Shown here: positions 48,535-59,099 of the stretch, piece after piece
How positions within the stretch are numbered: the first letter of the stretch is position 1
Layout of the letters: each line of letters starts with the position of its first letter
Source: Chrysoporthe austroafricana
Lineage: Eukaryota > Ascomycota > Sordariomycetes > Diaporthales > Cryphonectriaceae
Reading direction: 5' to 3'
Length of the DNA stretch: 64,000 nt
NCBI GenBank assembly: GCA_001051155.2
Contig: JYIP02000012.1
Coordinates: forward strand, 1 to 64,000
Translations under genes and position numbers: made by a program
The notes under the pieces: model-generated
Seen by the model: only the letters and a program-made list of their open reading frames with translations
What the model was told of the DNA's origin: nothing
The model's database searches: none

Positions 48535-48584
48535 TTGAAGAAGAAGAAGAAGAAGAAGAAGAAAAAGAAAAAGAAGAAAAAGAG
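48535..48584. repeat. GAA microsatellite
   Basis: GAAGAAGAAGAAGAAGAAGAA followed by interrupted GAAAAAGAAAAAGAAG units; a simple purine tract. Confidence 0.95.
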
Positions 48585-48689
48585 CAGATCGCTCGAGGCT
48601 GTGGCGGTGAAAGGTTTAATTAAATAAGGCCGTTTCAGAGCAAGTCGCGTAAAAACCGGGTTTTCGTGTGAGCCGATGAGTCAGCAGCC

Positions 48690-49052
48690 ATGCCCAAGGC
48701 TCAAAAAGCTCTGACTAGCCATCGCCGGCGCCGGCCCCCTCGCCTCGCCGCACTCCATAGCACGGCGACGCCCCTGTCTGCATCCATCCTACTCTGCCCC
48801 GCGTTTACACCTCTCTCTCAGCCCGACGAGGCTTTGCCTGCTGTCGTCGAGCCAGGACGTCCAGCACTCCATGGCACCACCACCGGAGTAACATCACGGG
48901 CCGATAGGCTGTGGCTCGCCCCCAATCACCAGGCTACAGGGACGGACTACACCGGCCCTGAGCATTGGGAGCAGTGGCCTCGCCCCAGTGCTATGCACGC
49001 CGATGCTGTTTCTGCTGCAGCGATTTGGATCGGAACCCAGGAAGCGCTGTGA
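48690..49052 (+). CDS. Doubtful ORF, 120 codons, Pro/Ala/Arg-rich
   Basis: Begins MPKAQKALTSHRRRRPPRLA; low complexity with no domain, signal peptide or neighbour that supports it. It is GC-richer than the flanks and ends right at two hairpins. It may be part of a non-autonomous mobile sequence rather than a gene. Confidence 0.2.
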   Translation: MPKAQKALTSHRRRRPPRLAALHSTATPLSASILLCPAFTPLSQPDEALPAVVEPGRPALHGTTTGVTSRADRLWLAPNHQATGTDYTGPEHWEQWPRPSAMHADAVSAAAIWIGTQEAL

Positions 49053-49122
49053 GTCCGCTACCGAGGCGGACTAGATAATGAGCATAATAGACTACTGGCG
49101 GGCGGCCAGTAGTATTATCTAG
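49052..49122. repeat. Two adjacent hairpins
   Basis: First: AGTCCGC (49,052-49,058) pairs with GCGGACT (49,066-49,072) around a 7-base loop. Second: CTAGATAAT (49,071-49,079) pairs with ATTATCTAG (49,114-49,122), enclosing a further ACTACTGGC/GCCAGTAGT stem. All these arms are perfect inverted repeats. Confidence 0.85.
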
Positions 49123-49393
49123 CGCAGAAAGTCTTTCAGGCCACCTTTGCTCACATTTACTGCTCTTGTGTGATTATGTAACACCCGATGAATGGTAGAA
49201 TTGGGCCGCATTGCGATCATTACCGCTACCCGACGCTACTCGCATATAATACAACGGCAATGATCCCATTGTCTAACTTGGCTCTATTCCCTTTAAGCTA
49301 CCATATTAATACATCTCTACGAGCTTATCTTACGGGCCTTGTTATTTCTACAATAGAGCACCCTTCAGATTTACACTAATCACCCCTAAAGAT

Positions 49394-50695
49394 ATGGCCG
49401 AGCAGCAAAATGACGAGCTGTGCAAGACTTGTCAGGGCATCTTTGGATCCTTTGATGGCTGCTTCAATCTGCGAGCAGACATTCAGATACACCTGAGCTA
49501 TGATCAACTAAAAGCCAGCGAATTAAAGGGTTGCCCGCTATGTAAAACCCTGTGCGACAATACGCCATTGGCAGCAGCCAAATCAAAATGGTGTCTATCG
49601 GTTACACTCGGAGAGTCAGGTACTCCAAGATGTAATTGTGATCCTCTGGCAGGAACATGGGGCAATGAGAATAGCAAGTCCAAAACACAAATAGAAAACT
49701 GGTTTCCTTCGGAGTGCCACTCGAAGGCCGGAAGCGAACACAACGGAAACAAAGCTCTTGATTCGGGGGGTTGAGGATGATTCGAAGAGCCACAGCGAAA
49801 ATCACTCTCACTCTGGTCCTCAAAAGCATCCCTTTGACGGTTACAAAATCCGGACACTCTTGGCCAAACTGAAAGTTGATGGGGAAGAAAAGAAAGTAAA
49901 ATTCCTAGTAACAGCACCGGATAAGGGTAGGATCTCTTCATTCTCTTGCTCCTAACTTCTGGCCGTTTTCCAGATATTTGTTCTGATGATTTCAAACTAC
50001 CTAGAGAACCCGGCAGCAAGTTTCGTGGAAGTCACACCAATACTCACTAACTTTAGCGACGTGCAAGTCCATAAGCACGCAAAGACGTAGCTGGAGCGTT
50101 GCCAGCATCAGTGCGAAAAGTGTCCAACCTACCAGGCATGCAAGAACTCGAAAGAAGCCTGCCGCTGGGGTAAACGCTGCATTGCAAGCGTTGCAAAGAG
50201 CGTGACGCATGTAAATGCACCTCGGAATGCCGGCTGGTCCATTCAAAATGTCGGAAAGATCTTCCGACTCTACCAAAAAGAATTGTATCTCTCGATAATG
50301 ATAAAATCTGGCTACATGAACCTGACAAAAACGCCCAACGTTCTGAATACATTGCCCTGAGTTATTGTTGGGGCAAAACGGAGCAAAGGTACCAGACCAC
50401 AAGTGGGAATCTGTGCTGTGGGGAAAAGAGCATTCCAATAAACTTGCTGGAGCTGTCGCTACAAGATGCCGTGAAATGCGTGAGAGAATTGGCCTCTGAT
50501 ACCTCTGGATTGGTGCTCTCTGTATCAAACAGGATGACAGCGAAGACAAGAAGGCCACCATCAGGGAGATGAAGGACATCTTCGAGAATGCTACGATTAC
50601 TATCATTGTGGAGCAGGCGGGTGCGGTATCCGACGGTTTCCGAAAGTATCTCCCAGTCCCTCCGACATACCAATTGCCATTCTACTATACAAATC
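49394..50695 (+). pseudogene. HET-domain pseudogene, 5' part
   Basis: ATG at 49,394 opens a Cys-rich start typical of HET proteins (ELCKTCQGIFGSF, LKGCPLCKTL). After frame changes it continues with CRLVHSKCRKDLPTLPKRIV, then SEYIALSYCWGKTEQRYQ (from 50,345; the HET core), INLLELSLQDAVKCVREL, and in another frame [18 protein letters not shown] (about 50,499) and [21 protein letters not shown] one-base loss within GAGAGAATTGGCCTCTGA separates the last two blocks, and the TGA beside it is where CGA is expected. The frame ends in a transposon relic near 50,695. Non-functional. Confidence 0.85.
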
Positions 50696-51468
50696 GATCG
50701 TAGGTACCCGTAGCTGAAATGCATTCAAGGAATAACGTCCAGGACCTCGACCCAGGGTCTTTTTTCTGAATAGTACGTGAAAAAGAGCTTTCGAGAACTA
50801 ATCCATTCTCTCTTTGGCCTTCTATTATCCTAGCTTCGTCCATATTCTATTTGTTAGCCGGCTTGATAGCCTGGATAGAAAGAAGGTCGAATAGACGGAA
50901 CCAAGACCGTATTACCTCTGTTATCGCTCTGTTGATTCGATCCGAAGCTATCTTTCGAACCTTCCGTGCCTGAATTTCCGGATTTCTTTTTAAAAAAGCT
51001 TCAGTCCATCTCTTTCCTAGAGGTCGAGAGTCTCTTTGAATAAGGAAGATCTTCTGGGCAAAAAGCTTAAGCGTCGAATGGCTTGGAAGGAACCCTAGGC
51101 TTTCTTGAACTCGAATCCATTCAACTAGTTTTTTTCTTGACTAGCTGAAAGTCTTCGCTGAGCTTCAGCCCCTTGTCGATAATCTTGTACGCCTGATAAA
51201 TGGCATCGAATAGTAGTATTCGGAATACCGTACTCGATAGAGGCCTTACGGATAGATAGGCCTGCCTTGACGGATTCGATAGCCTATTGAATGTCGAATT
51301 CAGTATATGGCTTCATTATATATAGTTTAATATATGTACAAGTTCTGAAGCTATTAGGAAAAGAATTGATTGAGAAAAATAAAAATATATAAAGGGGGTT
51401 GAATTGGCGGTGTGGCTGACCAGGGTGCGCCGAAAAGGGGGGTGCGCCGAAAGGGGGTGCTTTAACTT
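50692..51468 (-). mobile_element. pogo/Fot1-like DNA transposon relic inserted in the HET gene
   Basis: The minus strand from 51,316 encodes MKPYTEFDIQ*AIESVKAGL and YGIPNTTIRCHLSG (psq-type helix-turn-helix), then RRLSASQE. After a slip in an A7 run it continues LVEWIRVQESLGFLPSHS, GKRWTEAFLKRNPEIQARK (Tc5-type DNA-binding domain) and NMDEARIIEG (start of the DDE_1 domain with its first Asp). It stops after FLECISATG near 50,692, so most of the catalytic domain and the other end are gone. On the right, 51,420-51,468 holds two GGTGCGCCGAAA units and GCACCCC-type sequence next to a TA, the probable terminal inverted repeat. Confidence 0.8.
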
Positions 51469-52200
51469 ATGCGCCCCATCATGCCAGCCTCCAAGAGCTT
51501 CCTCTCGACGTTTGGGAATCCAACACCACTATGATATATCACGAAACATCACAGAAGAGAGCGTCACGGTGGATGAACCTTGTGTGTGAGTACATACGCC
51601 GCAAGCTCACGGAACCCCCAGACCACGCAAGAGCTATAGCCGGGATTGGTCAGAAACTGGCAGAGGTATCCAGAGATACATACTTGGGGCGCTGCGGTAT
51701 TTTCAGAACCTTAGCGCTGAGCGCAAATCTGCTTTCCTGGTCGCTAAAGACACCACAAAAATGGCGAATGCCAGGCTTCTCATCTTAGTCGTGGCTGTCG
51801 ATCGAGCATGACAATACAATGCTCCCTCACCCGGTGGATCCCACCGATGGACAGTTTCATGTTGAGATTTATTCGGAGGAGGGCGGCATTCTAAAGGTTC
51901 GAGGCGCATTTCTGCAAATGAAGAGTGTCAGAAGCCTGAAAATTCACGGCGATGTGAATCAGATAGATGGGATACCTGTTCTCAGGACTACTGGCTCATT
52001 TGCTTTGATTACTCTTGCCACACGGAATATTCAGGACTTGTGGTTAATGAGAAAGGCGGAAACCAGTGCAATCACGAGGACGATTCCAAATGGGAACGAG
52101 TCGGGTGGTTCAGGGCAGAAGCCAAGGACGATGAGGAGTCAAATCCTACTATACTTTCAGGTCAGCAGCATAGCTCTGAAGCCGTATCCGATTCAGATAT
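51469..52200 (+). pseudogene. HET-domain pseudogene, 3' part
   Basis: Downstream of the transposon relic the plus strand resumes HET-like C-terminal sequence: SRWMNLVCEYIRRKLTEPPD and HARAIAGIGQKLAEVSRDTY (the .EDYS.R.LT.P.DR..AI.GIA..L block), FRTLALSANLL, and in other frames SEEGGILKVRGAF and KWERVGWFRAEAKDDEE. Several frameshifts and a stop at 51,786 break it. The middle of the gene (roughly 150 codons by comparison with other HET proteins) is missing at the insertion. Confidence 0.7.
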
Positions 52201-53117
52201 TCTGCAGAAATCGTCAGTTCTATGCCTTCATCAGATGAAGATCAAGCTGAATTGATAAAATCAGGTAAGAGATACCGGTCAAGGACGACAAAACAACCCC
52301 GAACTGTTCGGCCTAAGAGCCCCAATTGTATACGAGATTCTTCTTGCATAATGTTACAAGGGCAGGAATCTGGGCTTGGAAGGGGTCTTCATTCAACGAT
52401 AACTGTTAAGGTGGTCTAAGGAGTGCTGAAGAACCAGCTCCATCCTTGATCCGACGGACTCGTTCCCGCCATACTTATAGACCTTGGTTCTCGACGTCTG
52501 CCTCAGGCATCTATTGCTCAGCCCCCTTTTCCATGCAGTTGGGTGTCCTTCTTCCTGCAGTTGGGCTTGACCGGTCAGGCCCAGCGGCGCGTAGCTCGCA
52601 ATGCCTCAATATCCTTTCTTGGGGCACCCTTAGGTGTCCGTGTAACACATAACGTTTTATTTCGACATATTACATAGCTATTACTTGAAATTTTCTAGGT
52701 TACCTAAAGACCTATTCTCTCCCAAAGTTTTTTTTTTTTCTTCTTCTTTTTTATTTTGGAGGTATTGGTCAGTTTTGAGATCTGAAGCACGGGTTGGTCG
52801 AATTCCATGTGTAGAAGGACCAATAGCCACCCCCCCCTTTTTTTTTTCTCTTTTTTAAATGACATCCTACGTAATAGTGGAGGATAGTGACTGAAATGGA
52901 AGACATGCTATTCTGATTGACTGTTTAGTTGTTAAGCAGTGGGTAGTTCTTTCAGTATATGTCCCACCCTGCCCAAGCACTGCCAACTTCACTACTGTTT
53001 TGGGTTCACCGTGCTTTGCATGCGAGCTGTAGTTGGATTTCGGAGCCTTGGTTCGAAGCGCTAATTTAAGTGTCAGCCGGGCCGGTCTCCCCGCAGAGCT
53101 TAGCCTCGCGAAGTCTT
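52201..53117. other. Intergenic with homopolymer tracts
   Basis: Contains T11/CTTCTTC tracts at 52,729-52,757 and C7T10 at 52,831-52,857. No gene recognised. Confidence 0.5.
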
Positions 53118-53296
53118 GCTGACGTGTGAAGAGTTTCCCGTTTAAGCTCGCCGGAGGCGCAGGGTAGTATACGTGTACTTGCCATAAGGAAATGTTCTCA
53201 TAAAGGATGTCAGATTCAGCTGCGAGAGGTTTCGCTGACGTATGATAGCTGCCCATTCAAGCTCGCCGGAAGGGCAAGGGGCTATATGTGTACTCG
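53118..53296. repeat. Direct repeat upstream of the SDR gene
   Basis: GCTGACGTGTGA...AAGCTCGCCGGAGG...GTACTT (53,118-53,180) recurs as GCTGACGTATGA...AAGCTCGCCGGAAGG...GTACTC (53,234-53,295), a 116-base offset. Both halves are followed by a TATAAAGGA-like motif. They could be promoter elements or a local duplication. Confidence 0.7.
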
Positions 53297-53467
53297 GATT
53301 TGAATTGCCGCGAGCAAACTTTTCTATAAAGGAAGACATATCTGGCGACGGATCACTTTTGAATTAGCTTTTTGGTTTTGTACGTGTATGTGTACGTGTG
53401 CCTGGAAACCAGAATCAATATATCAGCTTAATATATTGTGAGAAGAAGTTTGTTCTGCTACCGGTTA

Positions 53468-54480
53468 ATGAAGATGAATCCAGTCAATACTAAGTCATAT
53501 CAGCTTCCAGCTGATGCTACCTGGTTCAGTATGGATCCCCCATTGCTTCTGTTAACGAGGCTAATGTCGGAGTCGCAGTTACCGGGTGCTCTAGTGGCAT
53601 CGGTCGTGCCATCGCAGAGCTCGTGGCCAGCAAGCCCGGCCAACGTCTCATCGCTACGGCCCGAAACCTTTCAAGCCTGTCATACCTTGCAAACGACGAT
53701 GCCATTCTCAAACTGACTCTGGATGTCGCGTCACCCGCATCAGTTGAGAAGGCTTTCAAGGCGGCGGCGGACTACTTTGGGGACAAGTTTCATATCGACG
53801 TTCTCGTCAACAATGCCGGGTACGAGCTGGCAGGCGACACAGAGGCAGCTACTGAGGAGGAAATGCACAACCAGCTCGAAACGAATTTCTTCGGCACCGT
53901 ACGCGTGGCCACAAACGCCACGAGAGTGATGAGGCAGTCCAAGGACCATCGCGGCGGTATCATTTACAACATCTCCTCGCTCGCCGGCGTGGCCGCCTTC
54001 CCCGGCCAGGCCTTCTACCACGCAAGCAAATTTGCTGTGGAGGGCTGGTCAGAGTCTTTCGCGCGAGAGTTGAACCCAGACTGGAACAGTGAGTTTACTG
54101 TTGTTTCTTCACCTGTAATCCTGGGTTGACTTCTTGTTCTCTTCGTGGCAGTCAATATCTGCGTTGTCGAGCCAGGCGGTGTGAAGACAAACTTTGAGCA
54201 CGGCAGCAAGAAGTATACCAAGGTTCACGAGGCCTACGATGGGGCCGACATGCCCGCGCGTCAGCTAGCTGCCTGGGTGAAAAAGGCCGCCGCGGCCGGT
54301 GGCGGCGTCCCGCCTTCCGCCGTGGCTGAAGTGCTGTGCCTCGTGGCCAACCGAAACGACAAAGTTCCACTCTGGTTGCCTTTAACTAGCGGGGCCGCCC
54401 ATCTGATAAGGATGAAGTCGCAGGCACGCCTTGATAACTTAGAGGCGGTGAAGGAGCTGACTCCCATTGACAAGAAATAA
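53468..54480 (+). CDS. Short-chain dehydrogenase/reductase (classical SDR)
   Basis: Main frame from 53,530: the Rossmann motif TGCSSGIG, VLVNNAGYELAG, IIYNISSLAGVAAFPGQAFY with the catalytic Ser, and YHASK (catalytic Tyr and Lys) in FYHASKFAVEGWSESFAREL. A 63-bp intron (54,089-54,151, GTGAGT...GCAG) is followed by NICVVEPGGVKTNFE and the C-terminus to TAA at 54,480. All catalytic residues are present, so an NAD(P)-dependent alcohol/ketone oxidoreductase of the 17-beta-HSD-like type. The start is unclear: either ATG 53,468 with a 47-bp intron 53,483-53,529 (weak donor GTCAAT), or ATG 53,531 with one base missing from a C run at 53,538. The first is used here. Confidence 0.8.
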
Positions 54481-55504
54481 GCCGAGTAACGAGTGAATAG
54501 TTCATTCCAGTTGTTTATAGATACCTAAGTAAGCAGTCTCTAATGCGCATTGCGTTTATTTATATCAAATGAATACCTGCAATGTGCAATAGCGCATATT
54601 TCATGTTATATTGACCGTTTTCGGCACTTAAACAACCGACGTGTTCCCCAGGAAAGCTAATTACGGTCTGAGTGCTATTTACGAGTAAGGATGTAACATC
54701 CTACATAATAATTTGTCGGAAATGGTGAAGGGAAGGCGAGTGCAAACTAGCCTACTTCGCTCTACTTTAGTCTGCATGGCCCTTCTTTTGGGAAGGACGA
54801 GCCCAACCAGCCCAAAGGACGGAAACGAAGATTTGAATTTTACGTATACGACTACTACAACGTAGATGTTGTTTTAATTATAATTCAACGACTCCATTGT
54901 GCATCTCCCTATCGTATTCTTCTTCCCGCTATCACTGGAACAGCGTACTGAATGGTTCAGAAATTTGACAGCGCTCACACTCTTTGGATCAAATTTGATG
55001 ATGGCTCGATTCGGGGTATCGTGCATTTGAAATACAATTGGATTGGGACCATACGAGCCTTCTCTCAAGGTGTCTAGACAGTTTGAGCAACAACATCTAC
55101 TGCAGCAAAATATCGAGCCGATTTACTTACGCGAAAGGATCCTCTTCGGGTTTCAGACGTAGGTTGTGTGTTGCTGATAGCGACACACGAGCGAAGAGGT
55201 CGAACAAGCAGTCAACGAAACTCGATATGCGCTTACCTTACGCAAGGGACGGAATAATGGTATTTCTTAGAGTTTTAAACATATACGCTAATATAATGCC
55301 GACAAATATACAGCCGACTTAAAGTATTTTAAATTATTTAAATACTTATTTAGGTGTTTAAGCAAACGCGTAAAGTTGTGAAGTACCTAATTTGATTAGT
55401 GAAACTCTAGGCAAGAAGCTACGTCAATACCGTGTTCTATTAAACCCCGGAGCCTTTCTCAATAAATTCTGCCATGTCCGGTTGTATTCAGCAACCTAAT
55501 GCTC
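54481..55504. other. Intergenic, no gene recognised
   Basis: About 1 kb. A minus-strand frame at 54,874-55,068 reads GSYGPNPIVFQMHDTPNR and KFDPKSVSAVKFLN, protein-like but unrecognised; it may be a gene fragment. Confidence 0.4.
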
Positions 55505-56354
55505 CTAGAATTCCATCAGACCATCCCAATCTATGCAACTGTGCACCACACCCCAACTCAATCCATCTTCCCAATACTTCCTTGGACTTCCTGGTGGCGG
55601 GTCACTCTCTAGTGTCATGAAATCGCCACACGTGATGCTCAGCCGAAGGTACTCGAAGCAGTGTTCCAGGTGATCGATCCAATCTCTGTCGATGGGTATG
55701 TCGGTAAGGGGATGCGTATCTTCGCATCGTAGACTAGAGAGTTGGACCTCATGCAGATCGTATACACGCAATACAACTCATGCAGGTTGTTCAGCACATA
55801 GAAGCTATTGATATTTTTGACATCCTCGGCTGCTGATGCAGGAGCGCCGTTAAAGATGAAGAATGGCGGATGAATACTGGGATCTTGGAGACCGTACTCT
55901 AAGGGGGTTCGTGTGTAAATTGAGTCTGAAGCTGGATTGAGGATTCATTTGTCAGTTTCCAAAGTTGAAAACTACGGAAATATTAAGGTTTCTACTTACC
56001 TCTGGTAAGACTTGCCCAGTTCGCAGCTGCTTGCTCATGTGGCCCCATGTATTCGCGATAGGGTATGAAAGGGACGTCCTTTCGGTTCGTAAATATCGAC
56101 GCAGGGAGTGGGGTGTTCGACTGTATGCCGAAGCCCTCGAGACTGGGCACACGTTCGACCACAATTCTGCTACAAAGATAGCTAAATAGAAGGCCGACTC
56201 CTAATGCCGAGACCACAGTGAAGAGGAAAGCTGTTGGGAATCTTCTGAAACTAGTGCTGGATAGAAGTATCGCATCGACTGGAGAATCATGTTCTTCTGA
56301 TGCTCGCAATGGCACTGGGTCATAACTAGCCTTGTTCACGCTGGCTGTCTCCAT
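55505..56354 (-). pseudogene. UstYa/DUF3328-family gene with one frameshift
   Basis: Exon 1 56,354-56,000 encodes a cytoplasmic N-terminus, a membrane helix (AFLFTVVSALGVGLLFSYL) and a linker. An intron (55,926-55,999, GTAAGT...TTCAG) leads to exon 2: EYGLQDPSIHPPFFIFNG, then FYVLNNLHELYCVYT (the Y.L..LHQLHC motif; second His is Tyr). In the next frame come IDHLEHCFEYLRLSITCGDF (the H..HC..YLR..I.C motif) and WGVVHSCIDWDGLMEF. The shift lies between about 55,709 and 55,735. UstYa proteins are membrane-anchored oxidases that cyclise or oxidise fungal ribosomal peptides and other metabolites. The frame break and altered motif suggest loss of function, though an unusual intron is not excluded. 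Confidence 0.72.
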
Positions 56355-57582
56355 TACGGTGCGACTATATTCACAGATGCTGTGATAGGAGCCTTGAAAA
56401 TGGAATTAGAAAGATACGCGGGAACCTCTTTGACAATCACACACAAAGCAACGACGGCTTGCAGTTGGAATCACCGGAAATTCACTTCATGTAATTACGT
56501 GCTCAAGTCTTTGCGGACTTTGAACAGACTCTTTGAGGCTTGCAGTAGTCAATCAACACTGACCATTACGATATCTCGGAGCTCTTGGCTCAGCTGATGT
56601 CGATTTTGATGGTTCGCGGCCACTCCACACCGCTTGCGGCCCTACCCATATGTCACAGCACAGCAAATGGAAGTGTGATTCTGGTTGCCAATCAGCTGGC
56701 CAAGGTTTGTAGCCTTACATGCACGCTGCCCACATGCAGTTAAGCTAAGTATACAGTGCTATCACTTGGACTACAATAAGCTTCTCCTCTCCTTGCGGGT
56801 CCTCATCCGCGTCGCACACGATGCATTTGCTATAGCCTTCAAAAACGAGAAAGCTGGTTACGAATAAGCTTCTCTGATTTGAATAAGGTTTTCTGGGTAT
56901 GAACAACAAGGTTCTCTGGGTGCGAACAAGGTTCTCTGAGTACTAATAACGTTCTTCAAGGATAATTCACCGCTTGGAGGCCGCGAGTGTTGCCCAAAGC
57001 GGCACATTCCCGTCAAAGCCAAGTAGTTGCCCCCGATTAGTTGTAGGCTTCACATTGCCCTGGAAACTCATATCAGATTTTAATTCTGAAGGATAAATCT
57101 TTCTCCTATTTGTCCGTGGGGTATACTACTTGGGCATCTACAACCGGAGAACAGGCTAGTTGGCAAGCCTCAGTCATTTGCGAGATGCGGCTAGACTTCT
57201 CGTTCTCGACTGCTTTCAATATCGACTTGTCGTAGTAACGTAGTACTGTGTAATTACATCACCACCCTGGTTCTTTGAGCAACAGACTGAGCTGGGATTG
57301 CTGCATTCGATGGCCACGGAGTGTGATTGGCATTCATAGTGGATGATCTTGATGAAACCAAAGCAGAATAAGTTTGAAAATTGTAGGTCCCTTGGTATCG
57401 TAGTGCTCGGTGGCCTTTTGAGGTCTTCGCGGCTTACCCAAGCTGCTATTATCTACTATTTTCACAATCCGCTTCAACCGTCTTATTGCTCAAGCTTCAT
57501 CTCAGTGGTAAGACAATAACGGCTCCTCTAACAATCGAGTCGCTGTGCATTAACTACATTAAGATTATTCTCAATAATCAGA
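56355..57582. other. Intergenic between divergent UstYa-type genes
   Basis: 1.2 kb with no recognised gene. A minisatellite lies at 56,864-56,955. Confidence 0.5.
56864..56955. repeat. Minisatellite, about 22-bp unit, four imperfect copies
   Basis: Units of the form AAGGTTCTCTGGGTGCGAAC recur between 56,864 and 56,955 (AAGCTTCTCTGATTTGAAT, AAGGTTTTCTGGGTATGAAC, then AAGGTTCTCTGGGTGCGAAC and AAGGTTCTCTGAGTACTAAT). Confidence 0.8.
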
Positions 57583-58130
57583 ATGGCCCAGACAGACACG
57601 AAATATCCACCCATCTCCTCAGCGGACATTGAAGGAGACCAGCCTGTCGCAGAGCTCCCGAGGGTTCGAAGGCGCCACGCGAAGAGCTAGCAGACAGTGC
57701 TCATCTACATCCTATCTTTGGGCTGGCTAGCAACTGCAACGGGGTGGTATCGTTCTACGCTATCCGGAGAAGGGCCGCTCCACGTTTACAGAAACTCTCT
57801 CGTCCCAAAGGATGTCTTTAAACCGGTCAAAAAACATTTCCTACTGGACGAAAGATATGTTGGCGGAACACCGGAGGCCGACGTTTTGTGGGACAAGCTC
57901 GCTGCTGGTGAGTTGATCGCACCATAATCAAAAGCTAAGCTATGAATGAACTCTAAACAAGACGCAAACTTGAGATCTAGGCCATGATGCTGTCTGGATT
58001 GAAAATCCTGCTCAGTGGGGTCTAGGTGAGGGCATTGTGGCGCCCTATGATCACCCTAACACTCCGAACCCCAAGCCTCAGGAGTTCTACGTTATCTCGC
58101 TTCTTCATCAGTTGCACTGCTTGGTTTGTG
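57583..58130 (+). pseudogene. UstYa/DUF3328-family gene, N-terminal half
   Basis: ATG at 57,583 starts MAQTDTKYPPISSADIEGD; codon 37 is TAG just before the membrane helix (VLIYILSLGWLATATGWY). The frame continues to WDKLAAG, where GTGAGT at 57,908 opens an intron ending in ATCTAG (about 57,980). It resumes with HDAVWIENPAQWGLG, a proline-rich piece and FYVISLLHQLHCL, a perfect UstYa first motif. After HCL nothing matches the second motif (H..HC..YLRQ) on this strand; a matching C-terminal half lies on the opposite strand at 58,676-59,072. Broken by the stop and the loss of its C-terminal half. Confidence 0.75.
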
Positions 58131-58675
58131 ATGTTCCACAAAGATCCAGTATCCAATTTGCTCAGCTACTACTGCAATTATGTACTATTTAATGAGTCAT
58201 TCTGCCTAATTACATATGTACAGAGGGAAAACACTAGCATGCGGAAAAGAGGATCGGGGTCCATGATGTATATAACTAGTATACCCACTTAGTAGTATAA
58301 CTGGACAAGTATGTGTAAAGCCTGGAATGGACCAGAATTTGGAAGTATACGGTCTATAGGGTTCCAAAAAAGAGTCATTTCAGTGGTATTTCAAGATACG
58401 TTTGGTGTCGCGCGAATACCATGCTGGCTATTGTGTATATGAATCCTCTTTCAATTGCATCCAACTTAAGGACGGAACCAGAAGATCGTTGCAGCGGTGG
58501 AATCGGTAACAGAAAGATACGTCACTAAGCCAGCAGAAACTCATAAGGCGAACCGGGAGAAAGCCTAGCCCTGGAAAATGCGCGTGTTTTCCGTTTCGTG
58601 TATTGATGCGAAAGTGGAGTGGGCAGCATCAATACTGAGTATCCTGAATTGAGACTATAAGATACAGAACTACTA
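58131..58675. other. Stretch between the two UstYa halves, no gene seen
   Basis: Follows the LHQLHCL motif at about 58,110. Stops occur in all plus frames and I see no second UstYa motif or other gene. Confidence 0.5.
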
Positions 58676-59072
58676 TCAACTGTTATGTAGGATCCTAGCA
58701 ACTGTATGGAGTTTGGACGTTTTTCGCTCAGTCTTTGGTAAGAATGCACTTTTGAGTTGGCACTGACTCTCATTCTGCCATGGCAAATTATACTTGACCT
58801 CCTGATTGATTTGGAATTGCCACAGGAGGTCAATGTCGATGCAATCATGCTCGACGCTCCACCCAGTTACTGAGGTTGCGTGCCCTTTGCTGACGTTGAT
58901 TGGGCTGTTTCCTTTGATAATGAGATCACTACCACAAGAAATACCTTGACGCAGATATTCGAAGCAATGCTTAAGATGGGCTTTCCACATAAAAGCCTGC
59001 GGGTCCGCTGAAGTGTCAACACGTTGCTTTTCCTTGATAGTGCTGGAACCTGATCGTGTTCTATTGAACCTC
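58676..59072 (-). pseudogene. UstYa/DUF3328-family gene, C-terminal half
   Basis: The minus strand reads STIKEKQRVDTSADPQAFMW then AHLKHCFEYLRQGISCGSDL, the second UstYa motif in perfect form, and VTGWSVEHDCIDIDLLWQF, the family's H.C.D/NF ending. There is no LHQLHC block, membrane helix or start on this strand upstream, where GNAT sequence begins instead. It is either a fragment or the displaced C-terminus of the gene starting at 57,583. Confidence 0.7.
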
Positions 59073-59099
59073 CATTAGCCGAGATATCCGTACGAACGC

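Noticed and set aside
55705..55760. A 34-bp intron in the 55,505-56,354 UstYa gene instead of a frameshift
   Set aside because: GTGTATAC...CTCTAG would restore the frame, but 34 bp is below the usual fungal minimum and it would remove residues conserved after the LHQLHC motif.
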